Shown here: one piece after another, positions 23,441-23,507 of the stretch
Layout of the letters: each line of letters begins with the position of its first letter
Numbering within the stretch: position 1 is the stretch's first letter
DNA from: CAYUAI01 sp964442745
GTDB taxonomy: Bacteria; Pseudomonadota; Gammaproteobacteria; S012-40
DNA: 23,507 bases
Assembly: GCA_964442745.1 (NCBI GenBank)
Contig: CAYUAI010000065.1
Location: 1-23,507 of the forward strand
Direction of reading: 5' to 3'
The notes under the pieces: generated by a model
What the model was told of the DNA's origin: nothing
The model's database searches: none
What the model saw: the letters and a program-made list of their open reading frames with translations, nothing else
Position numbers and translations under genes: made by a program

Positions 23441-23491
23441 CGTAGTGAATCATTTTTAAGTGTCATGAATGCTTAAAAATGGTTCGCTATG
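23441..23491. terminator. 20-bp-stem hairpin after the Ig-repeat gene
   Basis: Bases 23441-23460 pair with 23472-23491 over 20 positions (17 Watson-Crick, 3 G-T) around an 11-base loop, starting 18 bp after the stop. The core CATTTTTAAG/CTTAAAAATG is perfect. Only a weak T-rich stretch follows on the plus strand, so this is a terminator or a larger inverted repeat. Confidence 0.55.
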
Positions 23492-23507
23492 AGTCTATTT
23501 GTTGCTA

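Overview
The window looks like a gammaproteobacterial chromosome segment of moderate GC. The evidence is a GatCAB amidotransferase operon divergent from mreBCD, followed by mrdA-mrdB-mltB-rlpA-dacA-dat, an order typical of gammaproteobacterial cell-wall loci. The protein style (for example MreC, PBP2 and the D-amino acid aminotransferase) suggests a Legionellales-like lineage, but that is only an impression and cannot be settled from the sequence alone. No tRNA, rRNA, CRISPR array, insertion sequence or phage gene was seen.

Layout. (1) 23-3454, minus strand: gatC-gatA-gatB, the transamidation pathway for Gln-tRNA(Gln)/Asn-tRNA(Asn). (2) 3455-4062: a 608-bp divergent regulatory region with several inverted repeats. 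(3) 4063-13707, plus strand: nine genes of the elongation machinery and peptidoglycan metabolism, namely mreB, mreC, mreD, PBP2 (mrdA), RodA (mrdB), MltB, RlpA, a PBP5/6-type carboxypeptidase (dacA) and a D-amino acid aminotransferase (dat). Spacing is tight, with overlaps or zero gaps for mreC/mreD and mrdA/mrdB, so the first part is almost surely one transcription unit. Together they make the rod scaffold (MreBCD), polymerise and cross-link glycan (RodA/PBP2), trim it (MltB, RlpA, DacA) and supply or recycle D-amino acids (Dat). (4) 13966-18783, minus strand: an iron-sulfur APS reductase (cysH type) with a recognisable sigma70 promoter, a 1024-residue fused MFS-like/spermidine-synthase-like/TPR-like protein, and a small lipoprotein gene broken by a frameshift. 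(5) 18784-19295: a non-coding stretch holding a probable gene remnant with its own terminator. (6) 19296-23423, plus strand: a 1375-residue putative lipoprotein made of about 11 Ig-like (Big_2-type) domains and a Cys-rich C-terminal region, ending just before a 20-bp-stem hairpin.

Main points of interest: mreC appears to start at an ATT codon behind a perfect Shine-Dalgarno, and that codon overlaps the stop of a 19-codon upstream ORF. The Ig-repeat protein is built from a three-domain super-repeat (ABC, ABC, AB-X-C), with one 165-bp block almost identical in two copies. The small lipoprotein is split by one frameshift. The MFS-SpeE fusion lacks the usual spermidine synthase catalytic motif and carries a helical repeat tail.
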